DNA of 64,000 nt, from assembly GCA_963826055.1 (NCBI GenBank), contig CAWGVO010000009.1, positions 124,001-188,000 of the forward strand, in the 5' to 3' direction. This document shows positions 36,057 to 45,525 of this stretch, one piece after another. This DNA comes from JBBDMC01 sp963826055. Its GTDB lineage: Bacteria; Pseudomonadota; Alphaproteobacteria; Rhizobiales; Kaistiaceae. The notes below the pieces were generated by a model. It saw only the letters and a list, made by a program, of their open reading frames with translations. It had not been told where the DNA came from and did no database searches. Position 1 is the first letter of the stretch; each line of letters starts with the position of its first letter. The position numbers were made by a program, and so were the translations under genes.

Positions 36057-37052
36057 ATGATTTCCAGCACGGCCGCGGGGGGCCCGACCCCGACGCTTCA
36101 GCAGGACGAACTGATCCGGTTGTTCCGCGAGATGGTTCGCGTCCGCGAGTTCGAGGAGGAGGTGCACAGGCGCTACCTCAAGGGGCTGGTCCACGGCACC
36201 ACCCATCTTTGCCAGGGACAGGAAGCCGTCTCGGTTGGTGCCATGAAGGCCTTGCGTCCTGACGACTATGTCGTCTGCACGTATCGCGGTCACGGTCACT
36301 GCCTCGCCCGTGGCATGGATATGGAAGGCGCTTTCGCGGAGATATTCGGGCGGGCGACCGGCGTGTGCGGCGGCATGGCCGGCTCGATGCACCTCAAGGA
36401 CAAGAGCCTCGGTTTGATCGCCTCGGCCGGCATCGTCGGGGGCGGACTTCCGGTAGCGGTCGGCGCTGCGACCTCAGCGAAGTTGAACGGCGTCGGCCAG
36501 GTCGCGGTCTGTTTCTTCGGTGATGGCGCCGTCAATATCGGGTCGTTCCATGAGGCGATGAATATCGCCGCGGTGTGGAAATTGCCCGCGATCTTTGTCT
36601 GCGAAAACAATCTCTACGGCGAGTTCACCCGCATCGATCATTCCACTCCGTTTGAAGATCTCGTGCGCCGGGCCGATGCCTACGCGATGACGGCGACGAT
36701 CGTCGACGGCAATGACGTGCTGGCGGTCTACGGGGCCATGTCCGGCGCCGTGGCCCGCGCCCGCGCCGGCGACGGCCCCTCGTTCGTCGAGTGCAAGACT
36801 TACAGACACCGCGGCCACTCGCGCACCGACCCGGCAAAATATCGGCCGGAGGCGGAGGTGAAGGCGTGGCTTGCCCGCGATCCGCTGCCCCGCTTCCGGG
36901 AAAACCTGAGGGAAATGGGCCTCCTGGACGACGCCGGTGCCGAGGCCATCCGCGCCGAAATCGCCGCCGAGGTGAGCGCGGCCGCCGATCGTGCCGCGGA
37001 GGGCCCATGGCCCGACCTCGCCGGGGTGGCGAAGGCCGCGGCGTTCGCATGA
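36057..37052 (+). CDS. Thiamine-dependent 2-oxoacid/acetoin dehydrogenase E1 alpha
   Basis: A 331-residue E1-alpha subunit of a pyruvate- or acetoin-dehydrogenase-type complex. The thiamine diphosphate motif GDGAVNIGSFHEAMN ending CENN is complete, and HGTTHLCQGQEAVSVG and YRHRGHSRTDPAKYR (phosphorylation-loop region) match the family. The ATG lies 7 bases after the dehydratase-like gene stop, and the stop overlaps the E1-beta start by 4 bases. It would decarboxylate a 2-oxo acid made by this pathway. Length is nearer acetoin-type E1 alpha than mitochondrial-type PDH. Confidence 0.9.
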   Translation: MISSTAAGGPTPTLQQDELIRLFREMVRVREFEEEVHRRYLKGLVHGTTHLCQGQEAVSVGAMKALRPDDYVVCTYRGHGHCLARGMDMEGAFAEIFGRATGVCGGMAGSMHLKDKSLGLIASAGIVGGGLPVAVGAATSAKLNGVGQVAVCFFGDGAVNIGSFHEAMNIAAVWKLPAIFVCENNLYGEFTRIDHSTPFEDLVRRADAYAMTATIVDGNDVLAVYGAMSGAVARARAGDGPSFVECKTYRHRGHSRTDPAKYRPEAEVKAWLARDPLPRFRENLREMGLLDDAGAEAIRAEIAAEVSAAADRAAEGPWPDLAGVAKAAAFA

Positions 37053-38044
37053 CCGGAACCACCATGGAAACCGAGCAGATCGCCTATCGCGACGCCATCA
37101 GTGCCGCGATCGCGGAAGAGATGCGGCGGGATCCCACCGTGTTGGTGATGGGGGAGGATATCGGCGAGTCCGGCGGGCCTCTCAAGACGACCGTCGGCTT
37201 GCACGACGAGTTCGGCCCGGAGCGCATCCGCGACACTCCGATTGCTGAAAACGGCTTCGTTGGAGCGGCCCTCGGTCTTGCCGTCACCGGCTATCGCCCC
37301 GTGGTGGAGATCATGTTCTCCGATTTCCTCGGGGTGTGCTTCGACCAGATTGTGAATTCGATCGCCAAGCATCGTTTCATGAGCGGCGGCCGCGTCGCGG
37401 TGCCGCTGGTCATCCGCGCCATTGGCGGCGGCGGGCTCCGCTTCGGGCCCCAGCACTCTCAAACCGGCGAGACGTGGCTGCTTCCTTTCCCCGGGCTTAA
37501 GATCGTTGCCGCGTCCGATCCTGCCGAGGCGTACGGCATGCTCAAGGCCGCGATCCGGGACGACAATCCGGTGGTCGTCATTGAGCACAAGGCGTTGCTC
37601 GGCACCACCGGTTCGGTGCAGCGCGGCGTCGACAGTCTCGCCGACCTCGAGCGGCCGGCGGTGCGCCGGGTAGGCAAGGACGTCACCATCGTTGCAAGTC
37701 TGGCCATGGTGCCGCGCGCGCTCGCCGCGGCTGAAGCGCTGGCGGGGGAGGGCATCTCTGCCGAGGTGATCGACCTGCGCGTTCTGCGCCCCTTCAACGC
37801 CGATCCGATCGTCGAGAGCGTCCGCAAGACCATGCGACTGATCACCGTCGAGGAGCAATCGCGGCTGGGTGGCTGGGGCGCCGAAGTGGTCGCGGCCGTG
37901 GCGACCGAAGCGCTGGAATATCTGGACGCGCCACCGCGCCGCCTGGCGCTTCCCGAACATCCGACGCCGTACAGTCCGCCGATGGAGGACGCCGCCATCC
38001 CGAGCGCGGATGTCATCGCGCGCACCGCTCGCGACATGTTTTGA
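37049..38044 (+). CDS. 2-oxoacid/acetoin dehydrogenase E1 beta
   Basis: A 331-residue E1-beta subunit. Family marks are VLVMGEDIGESGG, DTPIAENGFVGAALGLA, EIMFSDFLGVCFDQI, KHRFMSGG and GPQHSQTGETWLLPFPGLKIV, in normal order, plus a C-terminal VEEQSRLGGWGAEV stretch. It starts within the E1-alpha stop (ATGA), giving equimolar translation. The E2 gene follows. No E3 (lipoamide dehydrogenase) is in the window, so a shared E3 is needed. Confidence 0.91.
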   Translation: MTGTTMETEQIAYRDAISAAIAEEMRRDPTVLVMGEDIGESGGPLKTTVGLHDEFGPERIRDTPIAENGFVGAALGLAVTGYRPVVEIMFSDFLGVCFDQIVNSIAKHRFMSGGRVAVPLVIRAIGGGGLRFGPQHSQTGETWLLPFPGLKIVAASDPAEAYGMLKAAIRDDNPVVVIEHKALLGTTGSVQRGVDSLADLERPAVRRVGKDVTIVASLAMVPRALAAAEALAGEGISAEVIDLRVLRPFNADPIVESVRKTMRLITVEEQSRLGGWGAEVVAAVATEALEYLDAPPRRLALPEHPTPYSPPMEDAAIPSADVIARTARDMF

Positions 38045-38054
38045 GGAAATGAAG

Positions 38055-39236
38055 ATGGATTTCGATTTCGTCCTGCCGAAGCTCAGCGCCACGATGGAGG
38101 AGGCTCAGGTGCTTCGCTGGCTCAAGCAGGTCGGCGATCCGATCGCGTTGGGCGAACCGCTCGTCGAGATCGAGACCGACAAGGCAGCGCTCGAGGTCGA
38201 GGCCACCGAGTCGGGAATTCTTGCCGAAGTGCTGGTCCAGGAAGGATCGACGGCGGAGGTGGGCGAGATACTGGCTCGCATCGGTGGCGGTGCCGAGAAG
38301 CCGGCCCCGACCGCGGATCGTCGGCCGCCGCCGGGTCCCGCGGGTGCCGTGGCTCCGCCGGCGGCGGTCAAGACCGCCATGCCCGACGGGGTCGCGCCGC
38401 CGGCGCGTGACGGGTTCGTCGCGGCGTCGCCGAGCGCCCGCCACCACGCGCGGTCCCTCGGCGTCGATCTCGCCACCGTCAAAGGTACCGGCCCGCGCGG
38501 CATGATAACCCGGGCCGACATCGACAATGCGGCAAAGAAATCGCCCGATGCGCCCGCCGCCCCCGCGATCGCGCCCCTTACTACGACGCGACGCCGGATC
38601 GCCGAGGAGGTCAGCGCGAGCCGGCGTGAAATCCCGGCGTTCTGGCTCGACCGCTGGATCGATGCGGGCAACGCGCAGAAAACGGTCTCTGGATCGTCGC
38701 CGGAAGCGGGCGGCGACCGGCTGACCCTGACCGACGTCATCCTGTCGGCCCTCGCCTCGGTCCTCCCCCATCACCCGGCGATGATGCAGACGTGGGTCGC
38801 GGGCGACCCGCCTGCATCCCGCAGATCGCCGTCAGTCGACATCGGTCTCATCGTCGCATCGCAAGACCGGCTGCTCATCCCGGTCCTCAAGGATCTTCAC
38901 GGTCGCTCCCTTGCCGAGATTTCCGAACTGCGGCGCAAGGCCGTGGGCGCCGCCCGCGAGGGACGAATTCCGGCCGGCATGTCCGGAGGCTGCTGCATCA
39001 GCCTGTCGAATCTCGGACGCAGCGGCGCGGACCGCTTCGAAGCGATCATACAGCCGGACCAGTCGTCCATCGTCGCCATCGGACGCCTGCACGAACGCGT
39101 TGTCCCGCGCGGTGGTGGCATCATCGTGGCGCGCGGCTTCAACGCGACGCTCTCCGTCGATCACCGCATCATAGACGGGGTCGCGGCGGCCGACTTCCTC
39201 GGCGCGTTCGCCGATGCGATGGAAGCGGGCACATGA
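38055..39236 (+). CDS. Dihydrolipoamide acyltransferase (E2)
   Basis: A 393-residue E2. The lipoyl domain carries Lys43 in ETDKAALEVEA, then a proline/alanine linker, a peripheral-subunit-binding domain (SPSARHHARSLGVDLATVKG) and the acyltransferase core ending with the catalytic DHRIIDG. It forms the core of the complex with the two preceding subunits. The ATG at 38055 has GAGGA 7 bases before it; an ATG at 38049 is also possible. The catalytic core is on the short side but complete. Confidence 0.9.
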   Translation: MDFDFVLPKLSATMEEAQVLRWLKQVGDPIALGEPLVEIETDKAALEVEATESGILAEVLVQEGSTAEVGEILARIGGGAEKPAPTADRRPPPGPAGAVAPPAAVKTAMPDGVAPPARDGFVAASPSARHHARSLGVDLATVKGTGPRGMITRADIDNAAKKSPDAPAAPAIAPLTTTRRRIAEEVSASRREIPAFWLDRWIDAGNAQKTVSGSSPEAGGDRLTLTDVILSALASVLPHHPAMMQTWVAGDPPASRRSPSVDIGLIVASQDRLLIPVLKDLHGRSLAEISELRRKAVGAAREGRIPAGMSGGCCISLSNLGRSGADRFEAIIQPDQSSIVAIGRLHERVVPRGGGIIVARGFNATLSVDHRIIDGVAAADFLGAFADAMEAGT

Positions 39237-39315
39237 TCGCCCGCCGCGGCGATAGGATCGATCGCGGGCCGCGCGCTGACGCGGTCGCCTGGACGAATAC
39301 CGTCGGGCCGGCACC

Positions 39316-40740
39316 GTGAGTTGGCCGCCCGTTACCCGCCGGCCGCGCATCGCCGTGCTTTGCGGGTACATGTCGTACTACGAGTCGCACATGCCGGCCG
39401 GCGACCGTCAGGCGCGCAACGCATGGGGGCAGGCCGTCGCGGACCTGCTCGGAGATTTGGGCGAGGTCTACTATGGCGGCCTGACGGCCGACTACGAGGC
39501 CGCCCGCCGCATCAACGACGAGCTTCGCGGGTTCCGGCCCGACGCCTTCTTGCTGGCGCCCAGCATGCCCGGCCCCGCCGATTTCACCTGGCAGGCAATG
39601 GACGGCATGACCGATACGCCGGTCGTCATGTGGGCGGCCAATCAGCTTGAGACCCTGTCACCCGCATATGGGTCCGCGGACCACATCGGCGCCAGCGTGA
39701 ACGTCGGTGTCAACATGATCGGCAACGTCCTCGTCCGCCACGGCCACCGCCCCATGGCGATCAGCGGGCGCTGGTCGGATCCGGTCGTCCGCGATGCCGT
39801 CCGCCGGGCCGTCTCAACGGCGGCCGTTGCCGGCATGCTGCGCAGCGCGCGGCTGGGCGTCCTCGGCGCTCCCATGGCCGGCTACACCAACGTCACCGTC
39901 GATGGCGATGACCTTCGGGAACGGATCGGCGCGACCCTCGTCGAAATTCTTCCCGATGAGCTGGCCGATGCGTACGCCGATGCCGGCATGGACCGGATAG
40001 AAGCGCTGGTACGCGCGGTTGAGGAAACATATGCGGTCGATGCGAATGCCGGCGACGAGTTCCGCGACTCGATCCGACTTACGCTCGCCCTCGCCGAGAT
40101 CGTCTCGCGCCACCGCCTCGACGCCGGGACGTTCAACTCGAACCTCGATTTTTCCCGGCTCAACCCGAAGATCGGTCTCGTCGGCGGTCTCCCGCATTGC
40201 CTGCTGACGACCGTCGGGGTTCCGTTCACAGAGACGGGGGATATCATAACGGCGGTCGCCATGTTTCTCGGCAAGCGTCTCGCTGGCGACGCCTTCTATG
40301 GCGAGATCAACATGATCGACCATGCCGCCGGCGCGTTCCTTTCTGCCAACACCGGGGAGGGTGATTTTGCCAATGCCGTCGATTCCAGTGAGTGCCACAT
40401 CTTCCCCACCCGGACGTTCACCGGGCGCGATCAGCGTGGCTGCATCGTCGACTACGAACTTCGCCGGGGACCGGTGACCGTCATCGGCTTCACCCCGACG
40501 GTCTCGGCGCCGAACGGCTATCGCATCGTCTGCATGGCCGCGGAAAATATCGGGCGGCCGAACATCGACCTTCACGTGCCCCATTCCCTGGTGCGGCCGC
40601 TCGACCTGGATGTGACGGAGGCGTTCTCGCGTTGGGCGGAGGCCGGCGCCACGCATCACGCGTCGTACAGCCGCGGAGATCTCAGGACCGAGCTCAAGCG
40701 TGTCGGCGATTTTCTCGGCATTGAGACCATATCGATCTGA
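39316..40740 (+). CDS. L-fucose/L-arabinose isomerase-fold protein
   Basis: A 474-residue protein related to the L-fucose isomerase group (COG2407-type). The N-terminal part (IAVLCGYMSYYESH, FLLAPSMPGPADF, VVMWAANQLETLS) fits the Rossmann-like domains, and the C-terminal metal site region includes GEINMIDHAAGAFLSANTGEGDFAN, SSECHIFP and HHASYSRGD. The GTG at 39316 has no strong ribosome-binding site and lies 79 bases after the E2 gene, so the start is less certain. In this operon it probably isomerises an aldose to a ketose or acts on a related polyol; activity on fucose is not assumed. Confidence 0.75.
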   Translation: MSWPPVTRRPRIAVLCGYMSYYESHMPAGDRQARNAWGQAVADLLGDLGEVYYGGLTADYEAARRINDELRGFRPDAFLLAPSMPGPADFTWQAMDGMTDTPVVMWAANQLETLSPAYGSADHIGASVNVGVNMIGNVLVRHGHRPMAISGRWSDPVVRDAVRRAVSTAAVAGMLRSARLGVLGAPMAGYTNVTVDGDDLRERIGATLVEILPDELADAYADAGMDRIEALVRAVEETYAVDANAGDEFRDSIRLTLALAEIVSRHRLDAGTFNSNLDFSRLNPKIGLVGGLPHCLLTTVGVPFTETGDIITAVAMFLGKRLAGDAFYGEINMIDHAAGAFLSANTGEGDFANAVDSSECHIFPTRTFTGRDQRGCIVDYELRRGPVTVIGFTPTVSAPNGYRIVCMAAENIGRPNIDLHVPHSLVRPLDLDVTEAFSRWAEAGATHHASYSRGDLRTELKRVGDFLGIETISI

Positions 40741-40751
40741 AAGGAAACGGT

Positions 40752-41553
40752 GATGTCCTCGCCGAAGATCCAGATTCGCGACGTTAGCATCGAATACGTG
40801 AACGAGGAGCGCGGCACCCGCCACGTCGCCGTCGAATCGATCACCTTTGACATCCAGTCGAACGAGTTTCTTTGTCTGGTCGGCCCGAGCGGCTGTGGCA
40901 AGTCGACCCTGTTGGCCGCCATCGCCGGCTTTCTCAAGCCGCGCGCCGGGTCGCTGATGATGGATGGGCGTCCGATCACGAAGCCCGGCGCGGATCGCGG
41001 CGTCGTCTTTCAGGAATATGCCCTCCTGCCCTGGAAGACGGTCGTGGACAACGTTGCGCTCGGGCTCAAGTTCCGCGGCGTGGCCAAGGCGGAGCGGCTC
41101 GAGATCGCCCACCGCTTCCTCAAGCTGACCAATCTCGCCGAAGCAGCCCAGAAGTATCCGCACGAACTGTCAGGCGGCATGAAGCAGCGCGCCGCGGTTG
41201 CGCGCACGCTCGCCAACTCACCGGAGACGGTGCTGATGGACGAGCCGTTTGCCGCCGTCGACGCCCAGACCCGCCTGACGCTCCAGGAGGAGCTTGTCCG
41301 CATCTGGGAGCAATCGCGGACAACGGTGCTGTTCGTGACCCACAACGTGGAAGAGGCGGTCTTTCTCGGCGACCGGGTAATCGTCCTGACCCCCGGCCCC
41401 GGCCGTGTCCGGGCCATCGTGGACGTCGATATCCCTCGGAGCGCCAGGAGTTGGCGAACGATCACCGCGGATCCGCGCTTCGTCGAGCTCCGCGACGAGG
41501 TGCTCCATCTGGTGCGCGGCCTGGATCGCGAGACCGCGATGGAGGAGAAATGA
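40752..41553 (+). CDS. ABC transporter ATPase (nitrate/sulfonate/taurine type)
   Basis: A 266-residue SsuB/TauB-type ATPase. Walker A GPSGCGKST, Q-loop VFQEYALLPW, signature LSGGMKQR, Walker B VLMDEPF and switch VTHNVEEA are all intact. It has no permease beside it; the matching permeases (31034-32663) and binding protein (45526) are in other operons under the same operator. AAAGGAAAC precedes the ATG. Its stop overlaps the small membrane protein start by 4 bases. Confidence 0.9.
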
Positions 41554-41870
41554 GGCGCATCCTCCTCCAGAGGCCGGTCATCGCGACCCTCACCATTCTG
41601 GTGTTGTTACTCACGTACTGGGGTTGGGGCGTCGTCGCCGCCAGGGGCAAGTTCGAGCCGCCGGCATACTTCGCCTCGAGCGAAAAGGTGAACGTCGAGG
41701 TGGTGCTTCGCTTTCCACCGGAGACATTTCATATGCTCATTCTCCAGGACGCCGGCCGGGTGATACGCGTGGAGGGCAAGTCGGTGTTCATCAGGGACGC
41801 CAGCGTGCACGCGCTCCACGCGCTCGCGCGACGACCTTGGGTAACCGACGTCAAGGCCTGGAACGGCTGA
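41550..41870 (+). CDS. Small single-pass membrane protein, unknown
   Basis: A 106-residue protein starting inside the ATPase stop (ATGA) with a strong GGAGGA site before it, so it is very likely translated. Residues ~8-30 are a membrane segment (IATLTILVLLLTYWGWGVVA); the rest is a soluble domain with alternating hydrophobic strands (VEVVLRFPPETFHMLI, VIRVEGKSVFIRD). I do not recognise it. Its coupling to the ABC ATPase suggests an accessory of this transporter or a membrane-bound regulator. Confidence 0.72.
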   Translation: MRRILLQRPVIATLTILVLLLTYWGWGVVAARGKFEPPAYFASSEKVNVEVVLRFPPETFHMLILQDAGRVIRVEGKSVFIRDASVHALHALARRPWVTDVKAWNG

Positions 41871-41894
41871 TCGCCGGCTTTGGGCTACCCGTTG

Positions 41895-43016
41895 CTACGC
41901 GGCGAACTCGGCGCGAATTGAGGCATCGTGCTCGCCCACCTCGGGCACCTTGCCGTAGTTGGCGGAGTCTGCGGCATCGATAACCGGCGGCGCGATCACG
42001 CGAACTTGGCCGGCGCTGGTCTCCACATTGACGTACCGGGTCTGCGGGTGCGCCGCCAGATCGTCCAACGTCGACAAGCGGCCGTAAGCGACCTTCGCAC
42101 GGTTCAATCGGTCGATCGCCTCGCTGCGCTTCAATCCCGCGAATACGGAGGTGATGATAGCCTCCAGAGCCGGGCGATTGCTCACCCTCAGCGGGTTGGT
42201 GCGGAAACGCGGGTCCGATGCGAGCGAGGCTTGTTCAAGGAACACGGTGCAGAACGCGTCCCATTCCGTCTCGTTCTGGATGCTGACGAGTACCATCAGC
42301 CTGTCCGAGCAGGCATAGGCTCCGTAGGGCGCGATCGTCGGGTGGCTGAGGCCGGAGCGGGCCGGCGTATGCCCGTGCTCGTGCTGGAGGAACGGGACGT
42401 TCATCCAGTCCGCCATGCTGTGAAAGAGGGATGCCTCAATGGCCCGGCCCTGTCCGGTCCGCTCGCGCGCAAACAGCGCCTGCAGGATCGCCTGATGCGC
42501 GTACATTCCGGTCGCAATGTCGCAGACCGAAACCCCGACGCGGCCGGGCGTCTCGGTCGTGCCGGTCAGGTTTGACAGGCCCGATTCCGCCTGAACGAGC
42601 AGATCGTACGCCTTCATTTCGGCGTAGGGACCGTGTTGGCCGTAGCCGCTGATGTCGCAGGTGATCAGCCGTGGGTACCGCTCGTTGAGCGACGCCGACC
42701 CGATGCCGGCGCGCTCCGTCGCCCCCGGCGCCAGGTTGTTGATGAACACGTCGGCCCGTGACAGGATTCGATGGAGCAGCGCCTGGTCGGCCGCGTCCTT
42801 CAGATCGAACAGCATCGACTCCTTGCCGCGATTGAGCCAAACGAAGTAGGCGCTGAGGCCGTTGACGTAGTCATCGTACCGCCGCGCGAAATCCCCGCCC
42901 CGCCTTTCCAGCTTGATCACGCGGGCGCCGGAGTCGGCGAGGCGGCATGATGCGTAGGGAGCAGCAACGGCCTGCTCGAGCGCAACGACGAGTATCCCCT
43001 CCAGGTCGCGCCGCAT
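41895..43016 (-). CDS. Class III (CaiB/BaiF) CoA-transferase
   Basis: A 373-residue family III CoA-transferase, moving CoA between acyl groups through an aspartyl-CoA intermediate. The catalytic Asp166 is in SVCDIATGMYAH. VIKLERRGGDFAR, LNRGKESMLFDLK, NLAPGATERAGIG and GYGQHGPYAEMKAYDLLVQAESG are typical. The ATG at 43016 overlaps the fumarase-like stop by one base (TAATG), indicating coupling. With the fumarase-like hydratase and the CitE-like lyase it suggests activation of malate, citramalate or a similar hydroxydicarboxylate for cleavage. Confidence 0.88.
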   Translation of the reverse strand: MRRDLEGILVVALEQAVAAPYASCRLADSGARVIKLERRGGDFARRYDDYVNGLSAYFVWLNRGKESMLFDLKDAADQALLHRILSRADVFINNLAPGATERAGIGSASLNERYPRLITCDISGYGQHGPYAEMKAYDLLVQAESGLSNLTGTTETPGRVGVSVCDIATGMYAHQAILQALFARERTGQGRAIEASLFHSMADWMNVPFLQHEHGHTPARSGLSHPTIAPYGAYACSDRLMVLVSIQNETEWDAFCTVFLEQASLASDPRFRTNPLRVSNRPALEAIITSVFAGLKRSEAIDRLNRAKVAYGRLSTLDDLAAHPQTRYVNVETSAGQVRVIAPPVIDAADSANYGKVPEVGEHDASIRAEFAA

Positions 43017-44524
43017 TACGATGTCCGCTCCGGAACGCGCCGCCACGCTGCCGGGCCGATCTTGTGGATAGAGGTGCCGTTGGCGTCGACCGCGACTGTG
43101 ACCGGCATGTCCTCGACTACGAATTCGTGAATCGCCTCCATGCCGAGATCGTCGAAGGCCACGACCCTGGCTGATTTGATCGCTTTGGCCACCAGGATTG
43201 CCGCGCCGCCGACCGCGATGAGATAGGCCGCACCGTGCCGGCGGATCGCTTCCACCGCCGCCTCGCCGCGCTCCGCCTTGCCGATCATGACCAGAAGCCC
43301 GGTCTCCGCGAGCATCCGTTCGGTGTAGCGGTCCATGCGCGTGGCCGTGGTCGGTCCGGCCGGCCCGACCGCTTCGTCGCGGACCGCATCGACCGGCCCG
43401 ACGTAATAGATCGCGCGATCACGCAGATCGACCGGGAGCGGCTGGCGTTTGTCCAGCAGGCCGGCGATGCGCGCGTGCGCGGCATCGCGCCCGGTCAGCA
43501 GGTGCCCGGAAAGGAGGAGGAGCTCGCCGGAACGCCAGGACGCCACCTCGGCGCGGCTCAGTTGATCGAGATCGACGCGGCGTGCGACGTGCGCCGTTTG
43601 CTCGAGCGCGATGTCCGGCCAGTCGGCGAGGCTGGGTGGCGTCAGCGTCGCCGGGCCCGAACCGTCCAGCAGGATCTTGACGTGCCGGTTGGCGGCGCAT
43701 TGCGGAATCAGCCCCACCGGTTTGGAGGCGGCGTGACTGGGAAACGATCGGATCTTCACGTCAACGACGGTCGTGACCCCGCCAAGTCCCTGGGCTCCGA
43801 TGCCGAGGTCGTTGATGCGGTGGTAAAGTTCGATGCGCATTTCTTCCTCGCGGCTGGACGGTCCGCGGGCAAGAAGCTCCGGCATGTCGATGTCGTCGAG
43901 CAGCGATTCCTTCGCGAGCAGCATCGCCTTTTCGGCGCTTCCGCCCACCCCTAGCCCGATCATGCCGGGCGGACACCATCCGGCACCCAGACCCTCCACG
44001 GTGCGAACCACCCACTCGACGATCGAATCGGACGGCTCCAGGGCCGCGAACCGGGCCTTGTTTTCCGATCCGCCGCCTTTCGCGGCCACGATCGCTTCGA
44101 CCGTGTTCCCCGGCACCAGTTCCGCGTGGACCACCGCCGGTGTGTTGTCTCCGGTGTTGATGCGTGTCGCCAGCGGATCCATCACCATCGAGGCGCGAAG
44201 CGGATTGTCCGGATCGCGGTATGCCCGCCTGACCGCATCGTTGACGAGATCGTCAAGACCGCGTCGCGTGTCGAAGCGGACGTCCATGCCGATTTTCAGA
44301 AAGACCTGGGCGACGCCGGTGTCCTGACACATCGGCCGCCGGCCCATGGCGGCCATCCGCGAGTTCACGAGGATTTGGCCGATCGCCTGCTTGGCCGCCG
44401 CTCCCTGCTCGATCTCGTACGCGTGGGCGAGGCTGCGGATGTAGTCCGGCGGGTGGAAGTACGAGACGTATTGAAACGCGGCGGCGATGCTCTGGATGAA
44501 GTCTTCTTCGCGGATCACGGTCAT
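43016..44524 (-). CDS. Class I (4Fe-4S) fumarase-type hydratase
   Basis: A 502-residue one-chain class I fumarase-family enzyme that hydrates fumarate, mesaconate or dehydrates tartrate-like acids using a [4Fe-4S] cluster. Likely cluster cysteines are Cys66 (PMCQDTG), Cys184 (GWCPPGMIGLGVGG) and Cys276 (IPQCAANRH). AKGGGSENKARF and VGPVDAVRDEAVGPAGPTTATRMD match the alpha and beta parts. It precedes the CoA-transferase with which it is translationally coupled, so its product is probably the CoA acceptor. Whether the natural substrate is fumarate or mesaconate is open. Confidence 0.88.
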   Translation of the reverse strand: MTVIREEDFIQSIAAAFQYVSYFHPPDYIRSLAHAYEIEQGAAAKQAIGQILVNSRMAAMGRRPMCQDTGVAQVFLKIGMDVRFDTRRGLDDLVNDAVRRAYRDPDNPLRASMVMDPLATRINTGDNTPAVVHAELVPGNTVEAIVAAKGGGSENKARFAALEPSDSIVEWVVRTVEGLGAGWCPPGMIGLGVGGSAEKAMLLAKESLLDDIDMPELLARGPSSREEEMRIELYHRINDLGIGAQGLGGVTTVVDVKIRSFPSHAASKPVGLIPQCAANRHVKILLDGSGPATLTPPSLADWPDIALEQTAHVARRVDLDQLSRAEVASWRSGELLLLSGHLLTGRDAAHARIAGLLDKRQPLPVDLRDRAIYYVGPVDAVRDEAVGPAGPTTATRMDRYTERMLAETGLLVMIGKAERGEAAVEAIRRHGAAYLIAVGGAAILVAKAIKSARVVAFDDLGMEAIHEFVVEDMPVTVAVDANGTSIHKIGPAAWRRVPERTS

Positions 44525-44566
44525 GGGACGATTGGGACCAGGGGTGGCCGATCGGCTCGGCGCCGG

Positions 44567-45505
44567 CTACTGCGGCAACCCATTTATACCTTCGAGCCAG
44601 CGGCACATGGCGCCAAACCGCTCGCGTGCCGATTTCGAGTATGCCATCGCCCGCAGGTAGCCGTGCGTCATCCCCTCTCCGCGGTCGAGAGTCACAGGCA
44701 CGCCGGCCGCCGCCAGCGCCTCGGCGTATGCCAGCCCGCAGTCGCGCAGGGGATCGTACTCGCCAACCGCCACGAATGCCGGCGGTAGGCCCGCGTGATC
44801 GGCCGTCAGGAGCGGTGCCGCCAGTGGGTTGCGGCGATCATCGGTGCTCGGACAATAGGCGTCGTACATCCCAATGAGGCTGGTAATCAGAAGGCCCGGT
44901 CCGTTCCCGTTTTCCTTCATCGAGGGTCGGTCGAGCGCGAAGTCTGTCACAGGGTAAATGAGCAGTTGTCCTTTCAGTCGCCTCCGCGTGTCCCGCAGGG
45001 CGAGCGCGACCGCGGCGGCCAGATTGCCGCCGGCGCTGTCGCCGCCGATGGCAATCCGGGTCGGGTCGATGTTGACCTCGGCCGCGTTGTCGAACGCCCA
45101 CTCGACGACCGCGCGACATTGATTGATCGCTGCCGGGAACGGATTTTCCGGCGCCAGCGCGTAGTCGATGCTCAAAACCGTCTGGCGATTTGATCCGGCA
45201 ATGCCGGCGGCGACATCCCAGTGCGTCTCGGGGCTGCCTTGCACCCACCCGCCGCCGTGCATGTAGACAAGACAGGCCTGCGGTTCATCCGAGCGCCAGC
45301 GAAACACCCGAACCCGCACGTCGCCAAAGTCCGTCGCCACCATGTATTGCCGGCTGGGATCGACGTCCGGCACGGGATCCAGGCGAAATTCGGCGGAGAG
45401 GGCCTCAAGATAAGCGCGACGTTCCTGGGGGGTGGCTCCGGGTCGCACCTGCGACCATTTTCCGAACCACGCCTCCAGGAACGGTACCAGTTCCGGGTCG
45501 ATCAT
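44567..45505 (-). CDS. Alpha/beta hydrolase of the hormone-sensitive-lipase family
   Basis: A 312-residue esterase. The oxyanion-hole motif HGGGW is at residues 83-87, the nucleophile Ser157 in GDSAGG, the acid in VGEYDPLRD and the His in MTHGYLRA. There is no signal peptide. It lies 20 bases after the binding-protein gene and 42 before the fumarase-like gene, in the operon from promoter C. It probably releases an acid from an ester taken up by the ABC system. Confidence 0.88.
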   Translation of the reverse strand: MIDPELVPFLEAWFGKWSQVRPGATPQERRAYLEALSAEFRLDPVPDVDPSRQYMVATDFGDVRVRVFRWRSDEPQACLVYMHGGGWVQGSPETHWDVAAGIAGSNRQTVLSIDYALAPENPFPAAINQCRAVVEWAFDNAAEVNIDPTRIAIGGDSAGGNLAAAVALALRDTRRRLKGQLLIYPVTDFALDRPSMKENGNGPGLLITSLIGMYDAYCPSTDDRRNPLAAPLLTADHAGLPPAFVAVGEYDPLRDCGLAYAEALAAAGVPVTLDRGEGMTHGYLRAMAYSKSARERFGAMCRWLEGINGLPQ

Positions 45506-45525
45506 GACCGTCGGTTGATCTCGAC

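Noticed and set aside
36800..38092. A 430-codon minus-strand frame
   Set aside because: It is antisense to the E1-beta gene, which is complete and conserved.
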